Part shown: positions 41,753 to 49,901 of the stretch, one piece after another | How the letters are laid out: every line of letters begins with the position of its first letter | Position numbering within the stretch: the stretch's first letter is position 1 | From: a bacterium | Lineage (GTDB): Bacteria > BMS3Abin14 | NCBI GenBank assembly: GCA_020350725.1 | Contig: CP070719.1 | Location: 130,260-194,259 of the forward strand | Direction of reading: 5' to 3' | Length of the DNA: 64,000 nt | Notes under the pieces: generated by a model | The model's database searches: none | Seen by the model: the letters and a program-made list of their open reading frames with translations, nothing else | What the model was told of the DNA's origin: nothing | Made by a program: the position numbers and the translations under genes

Positions 41753-42695
41753 AGCTCGCTTCCTTGCTGAAGAGTAACCGATCAACGATATTGTAGATGG
41801 AGCGGGCAAAGGGGCTGGCAGGATAGGCTTCGAGGATCGGGGTCTTCATCCGGATAGCCTTGCGAACGTGATCATCTTCGTCGATATTGCCCAGGGCCCG
41901 GACCTCGATTCCGAAATAGTCCCTGCAGGCGGTGGAAATGTCCTTTCCCAGATCCTGATCGATCACCTTGGTGGTCTGGTTGATGATGATATTGGGTCTG
42001 AAACGATCGGCCTGGTCTTTGAGCGCCAGGCCGGCCTGGTAGTTGATATCCATGACGTTCTTGATGAGGGTCCGCGGAGACTGGATGCCCCTGGCGATCT
42101 TCTCCTCCATGGCCTTGTCCACGGCCTCTGCGACGCCCGTTTTTTTCGTGGCCTTCTTGAGCTTGCGATAGAATGCGGCCTTGATGAAATGGTAGGCGTT
42201 CTCCACCGACGTAGGCTCGGGGAGGATAACCAGGATCCCCTCGTTTGCCACCAGGAAAAAGTCGAGGATGTTAAAGGCGGTGCCGGCGCCCAGGTCAAGA
42301 AGAATATAGTCGACGTCAAGGGAGAAAAGCTGGCGGATGATCTTCTCCTTCTGGGTGTATTTCGGGTTGGCCATCTCCAGCAGGGCCCTCGAGCCGCTGA
42401 TGAGCCAGAGGTTGCTCACCGGCGTGTTTACCATGATGTCTCTCAGGGAACTTACCTTCTTCTTAAGAAAATCCGTCAGAGTGTAGTCGGGAGAGGGCAT
42501 CCCGATAACCGTGTGCAGATTGGCTCCGCCGAGGTCCACATCCATTGCAACGCAGGACTTTCCCATCTGCGCGAGGCGTATGGCCAGGTTGGCGGTGATG
42601 ATGGATTTTCCCACCCCACCCTTCCCCCCGCCGATGGCCCACACGCAGGGCTGGCTGCCCGGGAGAGGCAGTTGGCTTACGTCGAAAAGCTCCAT
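41730..42695 (-). CDS. MinD/ParA-family ATPase
   Basis: 321 residues. The deviant Walker A motif is GGKGGVGKSIITANLA, with the signature lysine; VDLGGANLHT and YILLDLGAGTAFNILDFFL form the other nucleotide-site segments. Such ATPases position machinery at membranes or on DNA (MinD, FlhG, ParA). The C-terminal amphipathic helix typical of MinD is not obvious. Its partner is the overlapping J-domain/HTH gene. No flagellar or min genes are near, so the cargo is unknown. Confidence 0.9.
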   Translation of the reverse strand: MELFDVSQLPLPGSQPCVWAIGGGKGGVGKSIITANLAIRLAQMGKSCVAMDVDLGGANLHTVIGMPSPDYTLTDFLKKKVSSLRDIMVNTPVSNLWLISGSRALLEMANPKYTQKEKIIRQLFSLDVDYILLDLGAGTAFNILDFFLVANEGILVILPEPTSVENAYHFIKAAFYRKLKKATKKTGVAEAVDKAMEEKIARGIQSPRTLIKNVMDINYQAGLALKDQADRFRPNIIINQTTKVIDQDLGKDISTACRDYFGIEVRALGNIDEDDHVRKAIRMKTPILEAYPASPFARSIYNIVDRLLFSKEASYDKRTQA

Positions 42696-42867
42696 TCGCT
42701 AACCTCTCAGGAAATCACTGTCGGGGATTGTTTCAGACCGTGAGCGCTCGGAGAAAGCATCTCCCTCACACTTGGGACAAAATGCCGGTGGTGCGTGTCT
42801 CCTGAGCCCGACTACGACTCCCATCCGCGTATCATGATCCGGATAATGGACTTTTTCAAGCTCGCCG

Positions 42868-44172
42868 TCATGGATCGTGGGGGTAGAAGACCACTCCCGA
42901 GAGCATCTTCGGGAAGAAGAAGGTCGATTTCTGGGGCATTCTCTCCCTGGCTCCGGTGACCGCGATGAGGTCCGAGATGCCCGTGGGGCGCATGATAATG
43001 AGAACCTGTCCCTGTGAGCGCGCTTTCTCCATGGCCTTTCGAACGTCCTTGAAGTATTCGAGGTTTTCCTGATGGGAGATCTGTTCCGGGGTCATTCCCA
43101 GGCAGTCCATCATCACCATTCTCTCAGCGAGGGTCACATCCAGTTCCCTGACAGGCTGAGGCAGGTCGGGCATCCTGGCCGCGAGGTCCACATCCTCACG
43201 CAGGGTGGCCCTGACCAGTCGGTCTTTAGAGGGATCGTAGAGGATAAACCCCCTCCCAATCCCGTCATCCGGGGCCGAACCGGCCCTGATGGATTCCCCA
43301 TCTTCCGGCTCCACGTCGTCCAGGGCGAAGGATTCTGCGAGGCAGCCGGTGAGACGGGAAAAATCGAACCCATCCAGGCTGTGCAGCAGGCGGTGCGTCG
43401 GCAGTATGGCCAGGCCTGGATCCTCGAGGCCTACCAGAGCCATGGCCACGAACCGGTAGCCCATGTCCGGTCCGGCCTCCCGGTCGGCCAGGGCCATCTC
43501 CTGGGAGTAGGCCAGGGCCGTCTCATACCGGTGGTGACCGTCCGCAATATAGAGGTTTCTGCGGCTGAGCTGCTCCGAGATGGAATCGACGAGCCCGCTG
43601 TCGTCGATGACCCACATGCGCCTTCCGATCCCCTCCCGGTCGGTGATGTCCAGGGCGGGCGGGGAGTCGAACACGCCGCCCAGGGCCGCCTTGATCCCCG
43701 CTGAGTCGCCGTCAAAGAGGGCAAAAACCTGGCTGAGGTTACCCCTGAAGGCCTTCATCAGCCTGAGCCTGTCCTCCTTGGGTCCGCTGTGGGTCCTCTC
43801 GTGAGGATGGATCCTGCCGGAGTCGAGGGATTCCAGCCTGACCCTTCCGATAATGCCCCACCGCCTGCGGGGTGAGGGCTCTCCGGCGAGCTGGAAGGCG
43901 TCCTCGATAAGGTAGAACCGGGGGGCCGGGTCCCGGATCAGGATGCCCTCGGAGAGCCATTGTGCCATGCGGTCGGCCTCCCGCTGATAATCTCCCGGTC
44001 GTCCGGGGGAGGAGCCCAAAATCAGCCTGACGCAGTTGTACGGGTCGGCGTCGAGAAGTTCCTGGTGCTGTTCCGGATCGATAACGTCGTAGGGAGGGGC
44101 GACCACACGGACCATGTCGTGGACGACCAGCGGATTGTATCGGATTCCGGAAAAGGGAAGAATGTCGGGCAC
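42868..44172 (-). CDS. DUF1015-family protein
   Basis: 434 residues, full length for the family. Conserved stretches are VVAPPYDVIDPEQHQELL near the start, GIIGRVRLESLDSGRIHPHE with the HERTH segment, and LYIADGHHRYETALAYSQEM. The histidine-rich motifs suggest a metal site and an enzyme, but no activity is established. No signal peptide. It is transcribed alone, 172 bases away from the MinD-like gene and divergent from the nitroreductase gene. Confidence 0.92.
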   Translation of the reverse strand: MPDILPFSGIRYNPLVVHDMVRVVAPPYDVIDPEQHQELLDADPYNCVRLILGSSPGRPGDYQREADRMAQWLSEGILIRDPAPRFYLIEDAFQLAGEPSPRRRWGIIGRVRLESLDSGRIHPHERTHSGPKEDRLRLMKAFRGNLSQVFALFDGDSAGIKAALGGVFDSPPALDITDREGIGRRMWVIDDSGLVDSISEQLSRRNLYIADGHHRYETALAYSQEMALADREAGPDMGYRFVAMALVGLEDPGLAILPTHRLLHSLDGFDFSRLTGCLAESFALDDVEPEDGESIRAGSAPDDGIGRGFILYDPSKDRLVRATLREDVDLAARMPDLPQPVRELDVTLAERMVMMDCLGMTPEQISHQENLEYFKDVRKAMEKARSQGQVLIIMRPTGISDLIAVTGARERMPQKSTFFFPKMLSGVVFYPHDP

Positions 44173-44240
44173 TTGATGGCCTCCTTGTCGGGAAAATGAA
44201 TGCTAGGATAACATTACCGGGGGTTCTGCTCAAGAGCAGT

Positions 44241-44292
44241 GTGGATGCGGAATGCGGAATGCGGGAGACGGGAGACAGAAGACAGAAGGAGA
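44241..44292. repeat. 7-nt tandem repeat, changing word
   Basis: Heptads in register: GATGCGG, AATGCGG, AATGCGG, GAGACGG, GAGACAG, AAGACAG, AAGGAGA. The word shifts step by step along the array while the period stays 7. It lies between the divergent DUF1015 and nitroreductase genes. Confidence 0.75.
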
Positions 44293-44340
44293 CGTCCTGT
44301 GATAAGAGAGTACTGTCCGAACTGAACACGGGAGGTTCAT

Positions 44341-44850
44341 ATGCATCACATGAGTGGCACGCAGTGGATCAAGAAGCGCAGAAGTCACCGGACATATCGA
44401 TCCGATGTCCCGGCTGAGGACGTCATCCGTGATATCCTGGACTGCGGTAGATTGGCTCCGACGGCACGCAACGTTCAGCCATGGCTTCTGGGTGCGGTAA
44501 CGGATGAAGCGGTTCGCCGTGACATCGCACGCCTGGCCGAGTACGGCCGTTTCATAGCCGATGCTCCGGTGTGTTTTGCGGTCTTCGTCAGGGCTGATGA
44601 GAAATATTTCATGGAGGACGGTTGCGCCGCAACCATGAACATCATCATGGCGGCCACTGTCCACGGCCTGGGCACCTGCTGGGTGGCCGGCCACAAGAAG
44701 GATTATGGCGAGGAGGTGAGGAGGCTGCTTGGCGTCCCGAAGGGCTACACCCTCATCTCGCTGATCGCCGCGGGGTATTCCGACGACCGGCCCTCACCGA
44801 AGAAGAAGCCGCTTGAGGAGGTCACATTCCGGGACCGGTGCGGATCGTGA
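44341..44850 (+). CDS. Nitroreductase-family FMN protein
   Basis: 169 residues. The N-terminal RSHRTYRSDVPAEDVIRDIL and SRLAPTARNVQPW-like segment (GRLAPTARNVQPWLLG) bind FMN; TVHGLGTCWVAGHKKD and LISLIAAGYSD complete the family pattern. It would reduce nitro groups, flavin or a related acceptor with NAD(P)H. Short members of this kind occur in many anaerobes. GGAGG precedes the ATG. Physiological substrate unknown. Confidence 0.93.
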   Translation: MHHMSGTQWIKKRRSHRTYRSDVPAEDVIRDILDCGRLAPTARNVQPWLLGAVTDEAVRRDIARLAEYGRFIADAPVCFAVFVRADEKYFMEDGCAATMNIIMAATVHGLGTCWVAGHKKDYGEEVRRLLGVPKGYTLISLIAAGYSDDRPSPKKKPLEEVTFRDRCGS

Positions 44851-44956
44851 AATCCCGATTCCAGACGTTCCGGTCAGCCCGCATAAAATGAGCAGGTTGT
44901 TCAGGAAGTTCTCTTGAAATTTGGATCTTGACCGGGGAACTGTCAGGAGGCGTCCC

Positions 44957-45274
44957 ATGAAACTTCCCGCTGAAATCAAGAACAACCCAGAGATCAACGT
45001 CCCCGTGGAGGGCATCCGCGGATGGAAAGTGGGCGGGCCCGCGGGCCTTGTCGTCTTCTTCGAGATCGCCCCCGGCACGGTCCTGCCCGAGCACCACCAC
45101 TGCTTCCAGTGGGGGATCGTCATCGACGGATCCATAGAGCTGACCATAGGCGGCGAGACAAAGGTCTACAGAAAGGGGGACAGCTACGTTATGCCCGAGG
45201 GGGAACCCCATTCGGCGGTCATCCGGGACGGCTGTCTGGCCATGGACTACTTCAGCGATCCAGCGAGGTATTAA
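44957..45274 (+). CDS. Single-domain cupin protein
   Basis: 105 residues. The cupin metal-binding motif is PGTVLPEHHHCFQWGIVIDG (three histidines), and the second motif is YVMPEGEPHSAV with another histidine. The beta-barrel size is complete. Such small cupins can be isomerases, dioxygenases or sensor domains; nothing here decides. CAGGAGG lies 6 bases before the ATG at 44957. Confidence 0.9.
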   Translation: MKLPAEIKNNPEINVPVEGIRGWKVGGPAGLVVFFEIAPGTVLPEHHHCFQWGIVIDGSIELTIGGETKVYRKGDSYVMPEGEPHSAVIRDGCLAMDYFSDPARY

Positions 45275-45415
45275 GAGCCGACGCCTCAGAGGGCGCGCCG
45301 GGGCCCCGGGGTAAGTTGCCGTCGCCACTCACCAGGCTCGAGCGCGGGATTTCCGATTCCTGATCCCTACCCGTTCTCCTGACCTTTCCCCTTTTCCCGG
45401 GCTGCGGAGGTGGGT

Positions 45416-45421
45416 TACAAT
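45416..45421 (+). promoter_or_regulatory. -10 box directly upstream of a start codon
   Basis: TACAAT in the context GGGTTACAAT ends 6 bases before the ATG at 45428, which would place the transcription start at the start codon. The -35 region 17 bases upstream reads TTTCCC, a weak match. There is no Shine-Dalgarno at a useful distance (GGAGG is 17 bases upstream). Confidence 0.45.
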
Positions 45422-45427
45422 CGGGTC

Positions 45428-46549
45428 ATGGATGCCCCCCGGTCGCCCCTTTTCCACTTCGCCGACAGCTACCGCGACGCCGATCAGTACTACCTGACCG
45501 GATTTCTGTGCCCCGATCCCTTTGCCGTGCTCCAGACCGGGGCGATGACTGCGATCGTCGTCCCGGACCTTGAGTTCAACAGGGCGAAAAGGGAGACGAA
45601 AGGGCTTCGCGTCCTGCCCCTGTCCCGGTTCCACAGGGGGAACGGCGTGCTCTACGGGGCGGTAACTCACTTTCTCCTCTCTGAGGCCGGCCCGGATATC
45701 CGGGTGCTGCCCTCTCTTCCCGTCGGACTGGCGCGGGCGGTGGAGCAGGCGGGGTTCAACATCGACGTTGACGAAAAGGGGGTCCGGGACAGAAGGCGCG
45801 CGAAGAGCTTGCAGGAGATCGCAGCCATCGAGAAGGTTCAGAGGGTAACCGAGGACGCCATGGAGTACATCCGGGCCACCCTTGCCGGATGCCGGGCAAG
45901 CGGCGGCGTCCTCCAGTACGACGGACGCCCCCTGACCGCGGAGATCCTCCGTTCCCTCGTCGAGGTGTTCCTCCTGGAAAGGGGCATGGAAACGACCGAT
46001 TCCATCGTTGCACCAGGGCAGGGCGGCGCTGATCCGCACTGGCGGGGAGCCGGGGGCCTGGTGAGGAATGTCCCCATCGTTGTGGACCTGTTCCCCAGGG
46101 ACAGGTCCAGCCGGTATCATTCGGACATGAGCCGCACATTTGTTTTGGGCAGGCCGTCTTCGGCCGTCAGGAGGATGCACGAGGCCGTCATTGAGGCTCA
46201 GGACGCAGCCCTGGACAGGCTCAAACCCGGCGTTGCCCTCGCCGACGTCCACCGGGCGGTCTGCGAGGTCTTCAGCCGGCGGGGGTTCGGCGTCCCCTCC
46301 AAAGGGGAGCCTCTGCCCCGGAGGGGTTTCCTTCACGGGACCGGACACGGCCTCGGCCTCGACGTGCACGAGCCGCCCACGGTCTCGGAGAGCAAGGACA
46401 TCCTCATGCCGGGCGACGTGATCACCGTCGAGCCCGGCCTCTACGATCGAAGGGTGGGAGGGATGAGGATCGAGGATGTCGTGGCGGTCACCCCGGACGG
46501 TGAAGTTCGAAACCTGACCAGGTTCGACCGGGTGCTGGAGATCCTGTAA
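45428..46549 (+). CDS. M24-family metallopeptidase (Xaa-Pro aminopeptidase-like)
   Basis: 373 residues. The C-terminal pita-bread domain keeps all five metal ligands: Asp in IVVDLFPRD, Asp in YHSDMSRTF, His in HGTGHGLGLDVHE, Glu in VITVEPGLYD and Glu in GGMRIEDVV. The N-terminal 150 residues form the creatinase-type domain. It should remove N-terminal residues before proline or act as a related dipeptidase. A GTG at 45410 is in frame but overlaps the only GGAGG, so the ATG at 45428, just after a -10 box, is preferred. Cytoplasmic. Confidence 0.92.
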   Translation: MDAPRSPLFHFADSYRDADQYYLTGFLCPDPFAVLQTGAMTAIVVPDLEFNRAKRETKGLRVLPLSRFHRGNGVLYGAVTHFLLSEAGPDIRVLPSLPVGLARAVEQAGFNIDVDEKGVRDRRRAKSLQEIAAIEKVQRVTEDAMEYIRATLAGCRASGGVLQYDGRPLTAEILRSLVEVFLLERGMETTDSIVAPGQGGADPHWRGAGGLVRNVPIVVDLFPRDRSSRYHSDMSRTFVLGRPSSAVRRMHEAVIEAQDAALDRLKPGVALADVHRAVCEVFSRRGFGVPSKGEPLPRRGFLHGTGHGLGLDVHEPPTVSESKDILMPGDVITVEPGLYDRRVGGMRIEDVVAVTPDGEVRNLTRFDRVLEIL

Positions 46550-46639
46550 CCCTCGGGCTGTTGGGGGCAAGGCCAAGGGACCGACCCGGTGAGCGGGGAG
46601 GAGTCCCCTTCCGGGGCCGGAGGTGGGTTCAGCTGGAGC

Positions 46640-46985
46640 TGTCCGGAGCTCCCGGTCTCCCTGCGGTGGGTCCGATCCAGAGCTGACTTGACGAAACGGT
46701 CGATCCGACCCTGAACCTCACGATCGACGTCGATGAACCGAATGCCGACTCCGCCCCCTCCACCCCGCCCGATTCCCGTTTCCCGCAGATCTGTGACGAC
46801 TTCCCCTCTCATCCGTCTCCCCGGTGATCTGCTGCGGCCGGTCATCCCCCGTCGACAAGATCGACGTTCAGGGACTGTCGATTTGGTGTATGGTAATGGG
46901 AATGGCAGGGCCCTCTTTCGATACATCCGGGTACCCTGCCGATGATCCTGACCTGCCCGGCCGCCGGCGCCCCCCGTCGCCGGAG
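46640..46985 (-). pseudogene. Decayed PilZ-domain gene fragment
   Basis: On the minus strand, GEVVTDLRETGIG followed by GGVGIRFIDVDREVQGRIDR has the typical C-terminal pattern of a PilZ domain (GVG[IV]RF[IL]D and a helical end). The expected N-terminal part, with RxxxR and DxSxxG, is missing from this frame. Another minus-strand frame upstream (GQVRIIGRVPGCIERG, then SLNVDLVDGG) could be its displaced beginning, ending at a TGA at about 46844. I infer a frameshifted or eroded PilZ gene; a chance resemblance is possible. Confidence 0.4.
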
Positions 46986-47004
46986 CCGGGAATCAGGAGG
47001 ATTC

Positions 47005-48162
47005 ATGGCGGAGACATCACGCATTCCGGTTTCGCTCGCTCACTGCCGATCCTACGATCCTGCTGAGGTCAGAAGCAGCATAAGGGACCTTCTCGCCCCT
47101 CTCGGGGGAATGGCCTCCTGCGTGTCGCCCGGCCAGCGGGTCCTCCTCAAGCCCAACCTGCTGATGGGTAAGCCGCCCGAGGCGGCAGTGACCACCCATC
47201 CGGAGATCCTTCGGGCGGTGGCAGCGGAGATCAGGGAGGCCGGCGGCCGGGTCTTCCTCGGGGACAGTCCCGGTCTCGGCTCCCTCGAATCCGTGATGAA
47301 AAGATCGGGGGTGGCGGCAGTAGCTGAGGAGATGGGCGTGGGGGTGGTCCCCTTCCAGACGCCCCGGGCGATTTCCGTGCCGGAGGGAGGTGTCTACCGT
47401 TCCCTGGAGGTGGCAGCCGAGGCACTCGATTTCGACGTCATCATCAACCTCCCTAAGCTCAAGACCCACGGTCAGATGACCCTGACCCTGGCTGTTAAAA
47501 ACCTCTTCGGGTTGGTCGTCGGCGCCGCAAAACCCGGGTGGCATCTGACCACGGGCAGCGACCTGAGGATGGCAGATCTGCTCCTGGACATCTACCGGGC
47601 CATTGCGCCTGACCTGAACATCCTGGACGGTGTGTGGGCCATGGAGGGAAACGGACCCGGTTCGGGTCACCCTCGTCCGCTGGGACTTCTGGGTGCCTCC
47701 CCCTCGGCCCTGGGCCTGGACCGGGTGATCGCCTCCCTCCTCGGTGTGGGACCCGATCGTTTCTCTCTCATCCACCGCGCTCGGGCCAGGGGCATGGCGG
47801 AGGCGGATCCGGATCGATTGGAGGTGATCGGCCCGCCGTCCGGAGTGTTCCCGACAAAGGGGTTCAGGCTTCCCGCCTCGATCAAGAAGGTGGACTTCAC
47901 CCTTCCCGCCTGGCTGAGCGGCTCCCTGAGGCATTCCCTGTCCACCTTTCCCGTTCCTGATCGGGAGAGGTGCACCTCCTGCGGGACCTGCGTGGAGATC
48001 TGCCCTGTGGATGCCGTCGCCTTCGGCGGAAGGGGGAGAGTTTCGGTGGACGAGGAGCTCTGTATCAACTGCTTCTGCTGCCAGGAAATGTGTCCGGAGG
48101 GGGCGATCGGGTTGGCTCCAGGCAGACTCCTCAGGCTTCTCAGGCGGATGGGGATGGCCTGA
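47005..48162 (+). CDS. DUF362 protein with C-terminal 4Fe-4S ferredoxin domain
   Basis: 385 residues. The DUF362 domain covers residues 10-290, with RVLLKPNLLMGKPPEAAVTT, IINLPKLKTHGQMTLTLAVK and NILDGVWAMEGNGPGSG. Two 4Fe-4S motifs follow: CTSCGTCVEICPVDAV and CINCFCCQEMCPEGAI. DUF362 proteins are iron-sulfur proteins of unknown function common in anaerobes. AGGAGG lies 4 bases before the ATG at 47005; an earlier in-frame start at 46942 is not conserved. Confidence 0.93.
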   Translation: MAETSRIPVSLAHCRSYDPAEVRSSIRDLLAPLGGMASCVSPGQRVLLKPNLLMGKPPEAAVTTHPEILRAVAAEIREAGGRVFLGDSPGLGSLESVMKRSGVAAVAEEMGVGVVPFQTPRAISVPEGGVYRSLEVAAEALDFDVIINLPKLKTHGQMTLTLAVKNLFGLVVGAAKPGWHLTTGSDLRMADLLLDIYRAIAPDLNILDGVWAMEGNGPGSGHPRPLGLLGASPSALGLDRVIASLLGVGPDRFSLIHRARARGMAEADPDRLEVIGPPSGVFPTKGFRLPASIKKVDFTLPAWLSGSLRHSLSTFPVPDRERCTSCGTCVEICPVDAVAFGGRGRVSVDEELCINCFCCQEMCPEGAIGLAPGRLLRLLRRMGMA

Positions 48163-48221
48163 CGGGCGGAGAAACGAGTCCAGAGGCCAGCGTCCAGAGG
48201 GAGCGATGAACTAGTCTCTTC

Positions 48222-48256
48222 GAATCACGGATCACAAATCACGAATCACTAATCAT
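48222..48256. repeat. 7-nt tandem repeat, GAATCAC-type
   Basis: Five heptads in register: GAATCAC, GGATCAC, AAATCAC, GAATCAC, TAATCAT. It lies between the convergent DUF362 and moaA genes. A CRISPR array is excluded by the unit size. Confidence 0.8.
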
Positions 48257-48305
48257 TGCGATTTCCCAACCGTTAACCCTTTTCCCTCAGGCCTCCGGAC
48301 TGGAA

Positions 48306-49325
48306 TCAGCCGCCAATATGCGACATGGTCCTGGCGCAGGCAGCCAGAGCGCCTCTGGCGGAGATCCTATGGCCGTCGGGTTTCTGCAGGAGGGCCTGCC
48401 TGATCGTCCCCAGGATCTGTTCATCCGATGCCCCACCGCGGATGAGGGGGAGCAGATCTGTCTCGGTGTCCGAGAACAGGCAGGTCCTCAGCTTACCGTC
48501 AGCCGTCAAACGAACGCGGTTGCAGTGGGCACAGAAATGGGAGGAGACGGGGGTGATGAACCCGATCGAGCCCCTGTGGCCGGGTATGCGGTGGAGGACG
48601 GCCGGCCCGGAGCCCTTGCTTTTCCCGACGTGTTCCAACCCTGGATGGGATTTCATGATGCGGCCGATAACCTCATCGGCCGGGACCACCCTGTCCCGAT
48701 TCCAGAATCCGTTCGGGCCCATGGGCATGAACTCGATGAAACGGACCTCGAGGTTACCCTCCCGCGTGAGATCGACAAAGTCCCCAACCTCATCGTCGTT
48801 GAGTCCCCTCATGAGGACCACGTTGACTTTTACCGGTGCAAGGCCCACCCTCTGTGCCTCCTCCAGTCCTTCCAGGACGGAGCCGAGGTTTTCTTTCCTC
48901 CTTTTGTCCGGGGAGTTGGTGATCCACCGGAACCGGTCAGGCTTGAGCGAATCCAGGCTTACGTTTACCCTCAGAAGACCGGCCTCCTTCAGGGCGCGGG
49001 CATGTTCGGCCAGCAGAATGCCGTTGGTCGTCAGGCTCAGGTCTTCGATGCCGGAAGTGCGGGCAAGGGAACCGATGAGCCGGTCGATGTGCTTGCGGAC
49101 AAGGGGCTCTCCTCCCGTCAGTCGAACACTGGTGACGCCGAAAGGGGCCAGGATGGCGGCGACCCTCTCGATCTCCTCATAGGAGAGGACCTGACTGTGG
49201 AGCAGGGAGACGAACTCGGCCGAGGGGGCGCAATATCGGCACCTGAGATTGCAGCGGTCAGTCACCGAGACCCTGATGTAACGGACCGGCCTGCCCTTGC
49301 TGTCTGTGAGGATATTGCCCGGCAT
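48306..49325 (-). CDS. moaA: GTP 3',8-cyclase MoaA
   Basis: 339 residues. The radical SAM cluster is CNLRCRYC, the second C-terminal cluster is CAHCNRVRLTADGKLRTC, and the chain ends in the GG dipeptide (TMSHIGG) that is required in MoaA. It converts GTP to the cyclic intermediate of molybdopterin synthesis, acting before MoaC (encoded at 53.2 kb). The ATG is the natural start. The 576-base upstream region contains no gene. Confidence 0.97.
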   Translation of the reverse strand: MPGNILTDSKGRPVRYIRVSVTDRCNLRCRYCAPSAEFVSLLHSQVLSYEEIERVAAILAPFGVTSVRLTGGEPLVRKHIDRLIGSLARTSGIEDLSLTTNGILLAEHARALKEAGLLRVNVSLDSLKPDRFRWITNSPDKRRKENLGSVLEGLEEAQRVGLAPVKVNVVLMRGLNDDEVGDFVDLTREGNLEVRFIEFMPMGPNGFWNRDRVVPADEVIGRIMKSHPGLEHVGKSKGSGPAVLHRIPGHRGSIGFITPVSSHFCAHCNRVRLTADGKLRTCLFSDTETDLLPLIRGGASDEQILGTIRQALLQKPDGHRISARGALAACARTMSHIGG

Positions 49326-49901
49326 TAAGGATTCGACTCCCCGTATTCCGAATTTTGGTGAAAATGCCCCTCTCAGTGCACCGCGTTTATACCGAGGCGG
49401 CCGCGAAGCTCCGAGGCGCCAAGTGAACTCCCGGAGGTCAGCACCGGGCCCAAAGGAGGGATCGCTCTCTCTCCTCGGGTTTGCGTCTTTATCTGAGAAA
49501 GGGCAAATCGTATAACTTTACGGTCCAGTTCCCAGGGTCCAGCATGCCGCTTTGCGTTCCCCGCGAAAGAAACCGGGCCCGTTTTTGGCGAGCCCGGTCG
49601 ACCATCGACCTCTCCTTTCCAAAACGGGAGGCCCGCCCGTTTCCAGGCGACCCTGTCGGCCGGTTGCCATAGCACGCTGCGGCGTTCCTTAGGCTGGCGG
49701 CTCGGAGAGCAATTCTGTTACCGGCAGCCGCCCCGCAGTTCAGAGGATACAGGGGCAGGCGGTCTAGCTGGTATTATATAATCCAAAGTCCAAAGTCCAA
49801 AGTCCAAAATGAGACATAAGGACATCACAGGTTTCAAAAGATCACCTGAATCAGAGGAAAGTAAACTCCATATTATTGGTTTTTGGGTCTTGGATTCTCC
49901 G
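49326..49901. other. Long intergenic region upstream of moaA
   Basis: 576 bases without a supported gene. It holds a hairpin ACCGGGC (49572-49578) / GCCCGGT (49592-49598) with a 13-base loop and the TCCAAAG repeat array. It must also hold the moaA promoter and could hold a leader element; I looked for a molybdenum-cofactor or cyclic di-GMP riboswitch and found only partial resemblance. Confidence 0.45.
49782..49809. repeat. 7-nt tandem repeat, TCCAAAG
   Basis: Three perfect TCCAAAG units followed by TCCAAAA. It is the most regular of the heptad arrays in the window and lies downstream of the GspE N-domain gene, next to an AT-rich TATTATATAA stretch. Confidence 0.85.

Noticed and set aside
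48222-48256. CRISPR-like array
   Set aside because: Units are 7 bases without spacers, and no cas genes are present.
49440-49520. Possible cyclic di-GMP or molybdenum-cofactor riboswitch upstream of moaA (AAAGACGCAAACCC on the minus strand)
   Set aside because: Only the short GACGCAAA-like core fits; the partner GGCAAAC segment and the receptor stem of the cyclic di-GMP-I class are missing, and I could not build the Moco-RNA stems. A covariance-model search would settle it.
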